From: an uncultured Collinsella sp.
Lineage (GTDB): Bacteria > Actinomycetota > Coriobacteriia > Coriobacteriales > Coriobacteriaceae
Assembly (NCBI GenBank): GCA_902470345.1
Contig: CABRGB010000065.1
Location: forward strand, 1 to 8,548
Direction: 5' to 3'
DNA: 8,548 bases
Every line of letters begins with the position of its first letter. The stretch's first letter is position 1. The notes beneath the pieces are model-generated. The model saw only the letters and a program-made list of their open reading frames with translations, was not told the origin of the DNA and ran no database searches. This document shows, piece after piece, positions 1 through 6,894 of this stretch. The position numbers and the translations under genes were made by a program.

Positions 1-554
1 TCGGTGCCACTCCCCTTTTGCTGAGAGGCATCCGAGCCGCTAAAGAACGGCAGGCCCGCACCGGGACGACCAGCACCGGCGCCGGCGAGCGGACGCTTCT
101 TGTCCTGGTCCTTGGCGGTGAGTTTCTCGATAGCCTTTTTGATGGAGGCGGACGACACACCTAGGCGCATGAGGATGTCCATGGCCATGCCGTTGCCCTC
201 TTCGACGATGCCGATCAGCAAGTGCTCGGTCGACACGTAGGTCTGGTTGTTCTCACGCGCCACACGGAATGAACGCTCCATCACGCTAATGACGAGCGGC
301 GTAAAGGCGAGCTTGGCCGCCTCGGTCTCCTCACTGGGCTCGGGAACCGTGGTCTGGACCTCTTTGAGAGTATCCATGATGTCATCGTAGGAGATGTCGA
401 GCGAACGCAGCGCCTCGGCGGCAATGCCCTCGTCCTCCTTGGCAAGCGCGAGCAGCAGGTGCTCGGTGCCCACCTTATTTGAATGAAGATCGAGCGCTTC
501 TTGCTTGGCCATGGACATGACCTTGCGCGCACGATCGGTAAATCTATCTAACAT
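1..554 (-). CDS. clpC: ClpC, ATP-dependent Clp protease ATP-binding subunit (N-terminal part; 3' end outside window)
   Basis: This is the N-terminal 184 residues of a ClpC-type AAA+ unfoldase, which delivers damaged or adaptor-bound proteins to the ClpP protease in the cytoplasm. The sequence begins MLDRFTDRARKVMSMAKQEA and contains two Clp_N repeats, at about residues 5-70 and 80-147. Each has the family signature TEHLL (TEHLLLAL at 30-37, TEHLLIGI at 109-116). The glutamates in these motifs match the phosphoarginine-binding positions known for Bacillus subtilis ClpC, if the alignment by motif holds. Residues 150-184 are a Gly/Ala/Ser-rich linker; the AAA modules lie beyond the window edge. 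The ATG at 554-552 is preceded by AAGGAA (561-566) at a 6-base spacing, so the start is firm. ClpB is the alternative, but the spacing and wording of the repeats fit ClpC better. No CIRCE, CtsR heptad or HspR (HAIR) box is evident upstream. Confidence 0.93.
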   Translation of the reverse strand, partial: MLDRFTDRARKVMSMAKQEALDLHSNKVGTEHLLLALAKEDEGIAAEALRSLDISYDDIMDTLKEVQTTVPEPSEETEAAKLAFTPLVISVMERSFRVARENNQTYVSTEHLLIGIVEEGNGMAMDILMRLGVSSASIKKAIEKLTAKDQDKKRPLAGAGAGRPGAGLPFFSGSDASQQKGSGT

Positions 555-584
555 GCTCGTTTCCTTACATGAGTTCATCGAAAT

Positions 585-614
585 CAAAACGCCCGCCCGT
601 CGGCGGCGCTTTTG
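585..614 (-). terminator. Terminator-like hairpin in the clpC leader
   Basis: On the minus strand this reads CAAAA, a GC-rich hairpin, then TTTTG. The apical stem pairs CCGCC with GGCGG around a GACG loop, the A4 and T4 tracts pair at the base, and a 3x3 mismatch (or two single bulges) lies between. It is 133 bases past the tetR stop, so it could end the upstream operon. However, only 30 bases remain before the clpC ATG and they show no -10/-35 pair, so it may instead lie in the clpC leader. The stem is imperfect, so confidence is moderate. Confidence 0.45.
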
Positions 615-693
615 TCTCTTTACCCACAGGTTGTCTATGTTAACAGCTGGAGGAATATCTATAAACCCGGCTCACATGAATGCAGGTTATGAC

Positions 694-721
694 CGCATCG
701 CGGGACTCACCGCGCGATGCG
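694..721. repeat. Inverted repeat just downstream of the tetR stop codon
   Basis: CGCATCGCG (694-702) and CGCGATGCG (713-721) are perfect 9-bp inverted arms around a 10-base loop, starting about 25 bases after the tetR stop codon. No T-tract follows on the minus strand, so this is not a standard intrinsic terminator. It may stabilise the 3' end of the mRNA. The right arm is part of the partial duplication of the tetR 3' end. Confidence 0.6.
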
Positions 722-797
722 CGACAGGCGCCCCGCAAGAGAAACCCTAGGCGTCTTTCACCACGTCGGGACTCGTCGCACGCGATGCGCGATAGGC
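702..797 (-). repeat. Imperfect direct repeat: tetR 3' end copied past its stop codon
   Basis: CGCGATGCGCGATAGGC at 781-797, inside tetR, recurs as CGCGATGCGCGACAGGC at 713-729 with one change. GGGACTC at 768-774 recurs at 702-708 in the same order, with a spacer of 6 bases in the gene and 4 in the copy. In the gene this stretch encodes AYRASRATSP near the C-terminus. In the copy the matching translation on the minus strand reads ACRASRGESR, after the TAG stop and in another frame. It looks like a decayed tandem duplication, perhaps from replication slippage. Confidence 0.6.
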
Positions 798-1436
798 ATC
801 GGCCTCCTTGGAGACGCGTTCGAGCAGCTCGGATGTATCGACGCCCTCGACTTGCGCGACCATTTCCACCGTCTGCATGGCGACCGCCCTCAGGTACGCG
901 CACGCGCTGTCCCCCAGCTGCTCGAGGTCTATCTCCTCGCCGCCCTCCCGGGCAAAGCCGACCGCCATCACAAAGCCCATGATGCCCGAGACCAGAAAGC
1001 CCACCGCAAAGCTCGAATCTGCCTTGAGCTCTTCTCCGTCGGGGTGGACGATCTCTCTCACGCGGTCGATGATGATCGTATGGATGCCCTGCACGACCTG
1101 CTCGGCGGCACCCGCCCTCATGGTGATGACGATGCGCCGCAGCAGGCAGCGGACGTCGCGCCGGTCGAACGCCGAAAGGTCGCCCTCGCTCGAAAAATGC
1201 CAGAGGGCATCGGTGATGAGCTCGTTATCCTGCAGCAGCTGGGCTATGGCGATGGCGACGAGTTCATCGAAATCGTGAAAATAGTAGTAAAACGTTCCGC
1301 GATTGCACTGGGCGACGCGGGTCACCTCGCCAACCGACAGCTCGAAGATGCTGTTGTTCTCGATGAGCTCCCAAAACGCCTCGATGATACGGGTGCGTGC
1401 ATCGGGTGCATCGGCGTCCTTACGCGGTCTCGCCAT
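747..1436 (-). CDS. TetR/AcrR-family transcriptional regulator
   Basis: This is a 229-residue TetR-family regulator, of usual length for the family. The N-terminal helix-turn-helix is clear: helices at about 12-28 are followed by SVGEVTRVAQCNRGTFYYYF (34-53), which matches the classic TetR pattern ending in Y-x-x-F, then HDFDELV. Residues 70-229 form the variable, mostly helical ligand-binding and dimer domain, whose ligand cannot be read from the sequence. The start is taken as the ATG giving MARPRK, with GAGG three bases upstream. A GTG nine bases earlier (1445) is an alternative. Either start lies inside the last codons of the activase fusion, which overlap it by 17 bases, so the two are translationally linked. 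The perfect palindrome in front of that operon (5909-5929) is its probable operator, giving autorepression. The regulator assignment is firm; the target is inferred. Confidence 0.93.
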   Translation of the reverse strand: MARPRKDADAPDARTRIIEAFWELIENNSIFELSVGEVTRVAQCNRGTFYYYFHDFDELVAIAIAQLLQDNELITDALWHFSSEGDLSAFDRRDVRCLLRRIVITMRAGAAEQVVQGIHTIIIDRVREIVHPDGEELKADSSFAVGFLVSGIMGFVMAVGFAREGGEEIDLEQLGDSACAYLRAVAMQTVEMVAQVEGVDTSELLERVSKEADAYRASRATSPDVVKDA

Positions 1437-4400
1437 GCGCCTCACCGCACCCCTGCGCCTTGGCGTTCATGATGAGCATCTGAAGACGGTTCTCCACGTT
1501 GGCGAAGCTCACGTCGGGATCGTAGTCGAGCGGCAGGAACTGCGCCGTGGGATACTGCTCCTTGAGCGCATGGATGAGCCCGCGCCCCACGACATGGTTG
1601 GGCAGACACCCGAACGGCTGCAGGATCACGAAGTTGCGGCAGCCGCGCTTGGCGTGCTCGAGGATCTCCGCCGGAATCAGCACGCCCTCGCCCGCATCGA
1701 ACGTATGGTGCAGGATCTTATCGCTCGCGCGCACGAGCTCGGGCATGCGCGTTGGCGACTCGTAGAGCGGGCTCGCCGCGCCCAGGCGGTCGCAACGGTC
1801 GTGCGCGAGCTCGAACAGGTTGTCCGCCGTGGCATACCAGGCCTTTTCGGACAGCGACAGGTCGACGTGGAACTCGCGCGACTGCGCATGCTTGTAGAAA
1901 TAGGTCTTGCGGATCACGTCGGTCATGCGCGCCTCGATGACCTCGAGCCCGTTGTCCTCGAGGTAGCGCTCGATCTCGTGGTTGGCGCCGAGATGGAAAT
2001 TGAGCAGGTACTCGCCCACGATGAGAACGGTCGGATGCGGGTTCGAGCGGTCGTACGGAACGGCGTCCATGATCGCAAGCGCGCGTTTGAAGCCCGTCGC
2101 CTGGCCTCTCAGCCCGGAGCGCTCCATGCCCTCGATAACCTCATCGAGCGCGCGGTCGAACGCAGCGTCCGCCGCGCCCTTCTCGAGCTCGTAGGGACGG
2201 ATGCGCCTAAGCATGGCCTCGAGGGCATCGATCATGGGAAGACCGTAGGCGATCTGGATGCTCGGGCCAAGGCCGAGCTTGAAGCCCGGATGCGCATTGT
2301 GGGCATCGACGTCGTCGTTGGTGAGCACCGGGACATAGTCGTATCCCGCGTCGTCGAGCGCGCGGCGCAGCAGGGGCATGTAGTGCGTCAGGCGGCAGTC
2401 GCCGATATACTTGCCAGTCACCACGGCGACGTCGTGCGGGTCGTACTTACCGCTCTTGAGTGCCGCGAGCGCCTCGCCGATCACGATTTGCGCGGGGAAG
2501 CAGATGTCGTTGTGCACATAGCGTTTGCCCAGGCGGATGGCATCCTCGCGCCCGATATCAAGGGCCTCGGCGCGCACGCCCTGATTGCGCATCGCCGCGG
2601 TCATGAGCCTGCAGAACGCATGGGAGGTGTTGGGGACCAGCGCGATCTTGTCGTGCCGGTCGCGCTTGGTGTACTTGACCTTATACGGGTCGTCGAGCGG
2701 ATGGACCGCGTGCACCCGGGCGCCCTCGGCACGCTCCTCCGCGCGACGACGGTTGACCGACTCGATAAACGAACGCACGCGAATGCCCATGGGACCGGCG
2801 ACGTCGCTCTCATCGAGCTTGATCATCATCGGAACCTTGGAGCCCATCTCGCCCATCATGCGCGCGATCTCGTCGGTGAGATACGCATCGTGGCCGCAGC
2901 CGAAGCTGCCCATCTGCACGAGCTCGAGCTCGGGCGTCGATGCGACGATGACCGCGCACGACAGCATGCGCGCATGGTAGTTGTTCACGATGTCGATGCG
3001 GCTGTTGGAAAGGTCGACGTTGCAGACCCCCGGCACCGCATCGGGCGTCAGCACGGGGATGCCGCGCTCAGAGAAGAGCTTGGGCAGCCCGTGGTTGACC
3101 AGCGGGTCGTTGTGGTACGGGCGCGAAGCGATCACCACCGCGTAGCCGCCGTCCTCGCGCAGGTTCTCGAGCACCTGCCTGCCGCGCAGCTGCAGCTGGT
3201 TCTCAAACGTCTGCTGCGCGCGGTCCGCCTGCTCGGTCGCCTTGGCAACCAGGTCGGCATCGATATCGAAGGTCTCCTTGCACCACGCCTTGAGCTGGCG
3301 GTTTCGGTCGCCCTCGTCGTACCAGTGGAACAGCGGCGTATCGAACGGAACGCCGAAACGCTCCTCCGGGTTATCGGAATTGCGCATCACGTAGGGGTAT
3401 CCCTTTACGACGGCGCACATCCACTCGCTGGTAGAGGCGGTGTTTTCGGTGGGCACCGTCGTGATGATGGGCATGAAGATGCGGTCGACACCGGCGTCGA
3501 CGAGATTGCGGATGTGCCCGTGGACGAGCTTGGCCGGGAAGCACACGGTGTCGGATGTGACGTGCGCCAGACCGCGCTCGTACATCGCCTTGGTGCTGCG
3601 TCCCGAGACGCGCACCTTAAAGCCGAGCGTGCTGAAGAACGTCGACCAGAACGGCATGGTGTCCCAGAACTCGAGCACACGGGGAATGCCGATCGTGACA
3701 TCGCGCCCCCCGCAGACGGGAACCGTGGGGCACGACTCGAACAGCAGCTTCTCGCGGTCGACAAAGAGATTGGGGGCAGCCGCGGTCCGGTCGCGCCCCG
3801 TGCCGGGTGCCTGTGCCTCGCAAGCACCCTGCGGACGCAGCTCCTCCGCCGCGGGAACCTCGCGCACGAGCTCATCCCATGAGATGGCGCCGCCGCGCGG
3901 GCAGCGATTGCCCGTGACGTAAAGCGAGCCGTCGCCAAATGCCACGACCGCGCGCTGGCAGCGGTTGTTGCACCGACGGCAGGTAACGCCGCCGAACTCG
4001 CGATGCTCGAAGCGCTCCACGGCATCGAGCCCGATAAACGACGTGCCGGCGTCGCCCTTGCGGCATTCCTCGCGCGCGAGCAGGGCGATACCGATAGCGC
4101 CCATCAGCCCCGGGTGGGGCGCACGCGTGACGGGTTTGCCCAGATACTGCTCGAATGCGCGCAGCACCGCGTCGTTTCGGAACGTGCCGCCCTGGACGAC
4201 GACTTTGTCGCCCAGACGGTTGAGATTTGAAACGCGAATGACCTTGGTGAACACGTTCTCGATAATCGAACGGCAGAGACCGGCCATGATGTCGCCCGGA
4301 CCCTTACCGCGCCGCTGCTCGGAAACGACGCTGCTGTTCATGAACACCGTGCAGCGGCTGCCGAGAACGGCGGGGTCTTTGGACGAAAATGCCTCGGTCG

Positions 4401-5859
4401 CGATATCCTCAACGGCTATTCCGAGGTTTTTGGCAAAACCCTCGAGGAACGAGCCGCAGCCCGCAGAGCACGCCTCGTTGACGACGATATCGGTCAGCAC
4501 GCCGTGGTTGAGCCAGATGGCCTTCATATCCTGTCCGCCGATGTCGAGCACGAAGGTCGCATCGGGAACGCATGCGCACGCGGCGCGGGCGTGCGCGACC
4601 GTCTCGACCGTATGGTAGTCGGCGTGGAACGCGCGCGCGAAAAGCTCCTCGCCGTATCCCGTGGTGCCCACGGCATCAATCGCAAGCGTGACTCCCGCTG
4701 TCTCCCAGCGGTTCTTCAAGCTGACAAGACCCTGTTGGGCGACGTCGAGCGGTCTGCCGTTATTAGACGCGTAGAACGAATCGACAAGCTCACCCGCCTC
4801 ATCGACCAGGGCGAACTTGGTCGTCGTGCTCCCCGAATCGATACCGAGCGCCACACGCACCGTCTCTCCGGGCGCATACGCATCCGGACCCTTTGCCGGC
4901 GTCTCTTTGCCATGGCGTGCCATAAAATCCGCCTGCTCGGCAGGTGTGGCAAAAAAGGGCTGGGCAAGACGTCCCTCCCCGCTTGCGGGCGCGACCGTCT
5001 CGAGCTTATCCAGCCGGACAAAAGCGTCGGGAAGGTCGATCGGTTGGGACGATGCGAACATGTCGGTCAGCGACAGGGCGGCACCGCGCGCGACCATGAT
5101 CTGCGGATCGCGCGGGACGATAACCTGATCGTCCGATAGATTCAGTTGCTCCCGGAACACGCGGACCAGCGTGGGGTTGTAGGCGAGCGTACCGCCCTCG
5201 AAGATTACCGGCGGCTCGATGTCGATACCCTGGGCCAGACCGCCGATCGTTTGGCGGGCGACCGCGTGAAGCGCCGAAAGCGCCAGGTCGGTGGTAGGAA
5301 TGCCCTCGTTGAGCAGCGGCTGGATATCGGTCTTTGCGTACACGCCGCAGCGGCCCGAGACCTCGTGGACGGTCGTTCCCCGGCTTGCGAGCTGCTCGAA
5401 CTCGCCCGATTCGGTGCCGACCCCCATGAGCTTTGCCATCTCGTCGATAAATGCACCGGTACCGCCTGCGCACGAGCCGTTCATGCGCATGTCGGCAACC
5501 TCGATGTCTCCCTCATCGTTGGTGCGGAAGAAGATCATCTTGGCGTCTTGGCCGCCCAGCTCGATGGCGCAGCGCGTCTGCGGATAGAACCTGCTGATCG
5601 CGAGCGCGTTGGCGACCACCTCCTGAACGTACGAGGCGCCCAGCGCGGTCGCGATATCGCGCGCACCCGAGCCGGTCACCGCAACGCGCAGCGACTCATG
5701 GGGAAAGCGCTCGGCGAGCTCGCCGAGCATGGCGCGCACGCTCGCTGTCTGACACGCCCCGTGGCGGCGATATCCCCACCACGCCTCGGTCATATCCTCG
5801 TGCATCGCGTAAACTTTGGTCGTCGTCGACCCTACGTCCAGTCCTACTAGCAACGCCAT
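1420..5859 (-). CDS. Giant acyl-CoA dehydratase activase-type fusion: tandem HgdC/BadF ATPase domains + DUF2229 + COG3581-like region
   Basis: This 1479-residue cytoplasmic protein joins an ATP-driven electron donor and its probable acceptor in one chain. ATPase domain 1 (about 4-265) shows GLDVGSTTTK (6-15), GGQDAK (102-107), NGSCAGGTGAF with Cys130, and SGRCGVYAKTD with Cys171. ATPase domain 2 (about 335-598) shows GIDSGSTTTK (339-348), GGQDMK (441-446), NEACSAGCGSF with Cys464, and GSRCTVF with Cys503. In HgdC-type activators the two corresponding cysteines hold a [4Fe-4S] cluster at the dimer interface, so each domain here keeps a full set. A small cysteine cluster follows (C627, C630, C634, C653). 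The DUF2229 region runs from about 722 to 950 with VCFPAK (772-777). The C-terminal COG3581-like part has ICFPAQ (1119-1124) and QPFGCLPNHVVGRG (1414-1427). Relatives are 2-hydroxyacyl-CoA dehydratase activators and the double-cubane cluster proteins. The substrate is unknown and no separate dehydratase subunits lie nearby. GGAG sits four bases before the ATG. The family assignment is firm; the function is inferred. Confidence 0.92.
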   Translation of the reverse strand: MALLVGLDVGSTTTKVYAMHEDMTEAWWGYRRHGACQTASVRAMLGELAERFPHESLRVAVTGSGARDIATALGASYVQEVVANALAISRFYPQTRCAIELGGQDAKMIFFRTNDEGDIEVADMRMNGSCAGGTGAFIDEMAKLMGVGTESGEFEQLASRGTTVHEVSGRCGVYAKTDIQPLLNEGIPTTDLALSALHAVARQTIGGLAQGIDIEPPVIFEGGTLAYNPTLVRVFREQLNLSDDQVIVPRDPQIMVARGAALSLTDMFASSQPIDLPDAFVRLDKLETVAPASGEGRLAQPFFATPAEQADFMARHGKETPAKGPDAYAPGETVRVALGIDSGSTTTKFALVDEAGELVDSFYASNNGRPLDVAQQGLVSLKNRWETAGVTLAIDAVGTTGYGEELFARAFHADYHTVETVAHARAACACVPDATFVLDIGGQDMKAIWLNHGVLTDIVVNEACSAGCGSFLEGFAKNLGIAVEDIATEAFSSKDPAVLGSRCTVFMNSSVVSEQRRGKGPGDIMAGLCRSIIENVFTKVIRVSNLNRLGDKVVVQGGTFRNDAVLRAFEQYLGKPVTRAPHPGLMGAIGIALLAREECRKGDAGTSFIGLDAVERFEHREFGGVTCRRCNNRCQRAVVAFGDGSLYVTGNRCPRGGAISWDELVREVPAAEELRPQGACEAQAPGTGRDRTAAAPNLFVDREKLLFESCPTVPVCGGRDVTIGIPRVLEFWDTMPFWSTFFSTLGFKVRVSGRSTKAMYERGLAHVTSDTVCFPAKLVHGHIRNLVDAGVDRIFMPIITTVPTENTASTSEWMCAVVKGYPYVMRNSDNPEERFGVPFDTPLFHWYDEGDRNRQLKAWCKETFDIDADLVAKATEQADRAQQTFENQLQLRGRQVLENLREDGGYAVVIASRPYHNDPLVNHGLPKLFSERGIPVLTPDAVPGVCNVDLSNSRIDIVNNYHARMLSCAVIVASTPELELVQMGSFGCGHDAYLTDEIARMMGEMGSKVPMMIKLDESDVAGPMGIRVRSFIESVNRRRAEERAEGARVHAVHPLDDPYKVKYTKRDRHDKIALVPNTSHAFCRLMTAAMRNQGVRAEALDIGREDAIRLGKRYVHNDICFPAQIVIGEALAALKSGKYDPHDVAVVTGKYIGDCRLTHYMPLLRRALDDAGYDYVPVLTNDDVDAHNAHPGFKLGLGPSIQIAYGLPMIDALEAMLRRIRPYELEKGAADAAFDRALDEVIEGMERSGLRGQATGFKRALAIMDAVPYDRSNPHPTVLIVGEYLLNFHLGANHEIERYLEDNGLEVIEARMTDVIRKTYFYKHAQSREFHVDLSLSEKAWYATADNLFELAHDRCDRLGAASPLYESPTRMPELVRASDKILHHTFDAGEGVLIPAEILEHAKRGCRNFVILQPFGCLPNHVVGRGLIHALKEQYPTAQFLPLDYDPDVSFANVENRLQMLIMNAKAQGCGEAHGETA

Positions 5860-5891
5860 AATGCTCCGTCTCTCGCATTTTTCCTGCTAGA

Positions 5892-5900
5892 GATATACCA
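5892..5900 (-). promoter_or_regulatory. Extended -10 promoter of the activase-tetR operon (predicted)
   Basis: On the minus strand the bases read TGGTATATC, an extended -10 element (TGN followed by TATATC, four of six to consensus). It would place the transcript start near 5884, giving a leader of about 25 bases before the ATG at 5859. No good -35 hexamer stands 16-18 bases upstream, as can happen with extended -10 promoters. Any promoter must fall between the terminator at 5941-5974 and the start codon, which leaves only 80 bases. A second, weaker candidate is TATTAC inside the left flank of the palindrome. Confidence 0.4.
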
Positions 5901-5908
5901 CTCTACGT

Positions 5909-5929
5909 AATACAACAGACTGTTGTATT
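5909..5929. promoter_or_regulatory. Perfect 21-bp palindrome, probable TetR operator
   Basis: AATACAACAG (5909-5918) and CTGTTGTATT (5920-5929) are exact inverted halves around one central A. Length, dyad symmetry and AT-rich ends are typical of TetR-family operators. With a transcript start near 5884 it spans roughly -25 to -45, over the -35 region, where a bound repressor blocks polymerase. The only regulator in the operon is the TetR protein at 747-1436. It is too AT-rich and lacks the T-tract needed for a terminator. The palindrome is seen directly; its assignment to this regulator is inferred. Confidence 0.75.
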
Positions 5930-5940
5930 TAAACTCCGTA

Positions 5941-5974
5941 TAAAAAGCGGCTGCCGAAACGCTTCAGCAGCCGC
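5941..5974 (-). terminator. Strong intrinsic terminator after the DUF2798-like gene
   Basis: On the minus strand GCGGCTGCTGAA, a GCGT loop, and TTCGGCAGCCGC form a 12-bp stem (eleven Watson-Crick pairs and one T-G wobble), followed at once by TTTTTA. This is a textbook intrinsic terminator. It ends transcription coming from 6141-6689 and isolates the activase operon promoter just downstream. The plus strand has no T-tract after the stem, so it acts in one direction. Confidence 0.9.
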
Positions 5975-6086
5975 CGAATGCACCAACAGATTGTTCTGCG
6001 CGCTAGCACGTCGGGCAACGGAGCAGCACGGGGCCTCCGGTCATGCGCACCGCTCACGCCCGCGATGTCGCCGAGAGAGCTATCCA

Positions 6087-6138
6087 CGCTTAGGGCTCCA
6101 ACCAAGCAAGTCGCCCGCGCTCAGCAGATCCCTAAGCG
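6087..6138 (-). repeat. Inverted repeat at the start of the DUF2798-like gene's 3' tail
   Basis: CGCTTAGGG (6087-6095) and CCCTAAGCG (6130-6138) are perfect 9-bp inverted arms around a 34-base loop, beginning two bases after the stop codon at 6141-6143. No T-tract follows. Together with the terminator at 5941-5974 it brackets a transcript tail of about 165 bases (5975-6140) that holds no convincing reading frame. Short direct repeats (GAGCTA at 6138-6143, GAGCTAT at 6077-6083) flank the arms. The role is unknown: mRNA stabiliser or processed 3'-end RNA are possibilities. Confidence 0.55.
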
Positions 6139-6140
6139 AG

Positions 6141-6689
6141 CTACTCGCACTCAGGAGCCATAGCCTGCTCCAAGAGCTCGGCATGCTCCTCCTCGAAAAC
6201 CGTCCCCACAGGGAAGGCGCGACGGAAGACGAAGTGGGAAATCGGACCGGCTACCAAAAGGTTCCACGGCAGCGCCATCACAAAATTATGCGGGATGTTG
6301 ATCATCCAGATCGCGGGCACGGAATACAGGTTCGCAAGGATGCCGCCGGGCATGTGCGTCAGGCCCTCGCAGGCACCGTACAGCGACATGATGATGACCA
6401 TGGGAACGACCATGCAGGAGCTGACGGCGAGCGTCATGGCGAGCGGCGAGCTCTTGCCCGGAGTGACCAAGTACTTAAAGGCGAAACCCTTGGCAAGCGG
6501 GCTGGCGACGAACCGGTCGCAGCACACGGCAAAGATATAGGCAACGGGGAAGCCGAGCCACGCAGCGGCAACGACCTCGCCGTTGATGGCCCCGTGCTGC
6601 AGGGCAACGTTGTAGATGCTCATCCAGAGCACCATGCAAAAGCACATGATAAAGGTGAACAGCAGGCTCTCTCGTTTGTTGATAGGCAT
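6141..6689 (-). CDS. DUF2798-family membrane protein with two tandem repeats
   Basis: This is a 182-residue integral membrane protein of unknown function. Four hydrophobic segments lie at about 8-30, 38-60, 82-106 and 122-155. They fall into two similar halves: the first starts KRESLLFTFIMCFCMVLWMS, and the second has SPLAMTLAVSSCMVVPMVII followed by NIPHNFVMALPWNLLVAGP. This two-pair layout fits a tandem DUF2798 protein. The tail (160-182) is acidic and probably cytoplasmic. The start MPINKR at 6689 is chosen because AAGGA lies about 11 bases upstream and the hydrophobic part begins soon after. A longer reading frame from 6770 would begin inside the terminator hairpin and is unlikely. The gene has its own terminator (5941-5974), so it is not cotranscribed with the activase. 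A transporter role is possible but unproven. Confidence 0.82.
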   Translation of the reverse strand: MPINKRESLLFTFIMCFCMVLWMSIYNVALQHGAINGEVVAAAWLGFPVAYIFAVCCDRFVASPLAKGFAFKYLVTPGKSSPLAMTLAVSSCMVVPMVIIMSLYGACEGLTHMPGGILANLYSVPAIWMINIPHNFVMALPWNLLVAGPISHFVFRRAFPVGTVFEEEHAELLEQAMAPECE

Positions 6690-6732
6690 GAAGGGCAGAT
6701 TCCTTTCTGTGTTGCGTCGCGGCACCGCCAAC

Positions 6733-6783
6733 AAAAACGGGCGGGCGAGATGGAGCTGTTGGAACTTCATCTCGCCCGCCCGT
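6733..6783 (-). terminator. 16-bp perfect terminator hairpin ahead of the DUF2798-like gene
   Basis: ACGGGCGGGCGAGATG (6737-6752) and CATCTCGCCCGCCCGT (6768-6783) are exact 16-bp inverted arms around a 15-base loop. On the minus strand the stem runs directly into TTTTTGTT. This is a strong intrinsic terminator for transcription arriving from the exporter side. It lies only 44 bases before the ATG at 6689, with no promoter visible in between, so it may act as a conditional attenuator of the downstream gene as well as ending the exporter transcript. Confidence 0.85.
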
Positions 6784-6894
6784 GTTACGCGCGTCTGCGA
6801 CTACTTATGTGGTGGAACTACCCTAACACGAACGGCACGCGCTTCGTAAGCGTTGAGTTTATGAAGATGCAGGGCACCAATAATCCCCGACCCC

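Noticed and set aside
555..746. Possible CtsR, HspR or CIRCE site upstream of clpC
   Set aside because: No GGTCAAA heptad pair, no CTTGAGT-N7-ACTCAAG and no CIRCE-like repeat was found on either strand.
717..1472. A 251-codon plus-strand frame opposite tetR
   Set aside because: It is the antisense shadow of the tetR gene and has no domain, start signal or codon pattern supporting it.
1303..3882. An 859-codon open frame on the plus strand, antisense to the activase fusion
   Set aside because: It lies fully opposite a strongly recognised gene. High GC third positions remove stops from the antisense frame, and the translation is rich in R, H, V and A with no domain I recognise and no ribosome-binding site.
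5975..6140. tRNA or other standard RNA gene in the tail after the DUF2798-like gene
   Set aside because: There is no acceptor stem, T-loop GTTCRA motif or CCA end, and no match to the conserved cores of 4.5S, 6S or tmRNA that I can recognise.
6705..6735. GGCGGTGCCGCG on the minus strand, similar to the T-box motif
   Set aside because: It matches only about 9 of 13 defined positions, the bases that would pair with the tRNA CCA end are altered, and it lies after the terminator hairpin instead of before it. It is simply a small GCGG/CCGC palindrome.
6690..6770. A longer start at 6770 for the DUF2798-like protein
   Set aside because: The extra 27 residues would be encoded by the terminator hairpin, and the ribosome-binding site fits the start at 6689.
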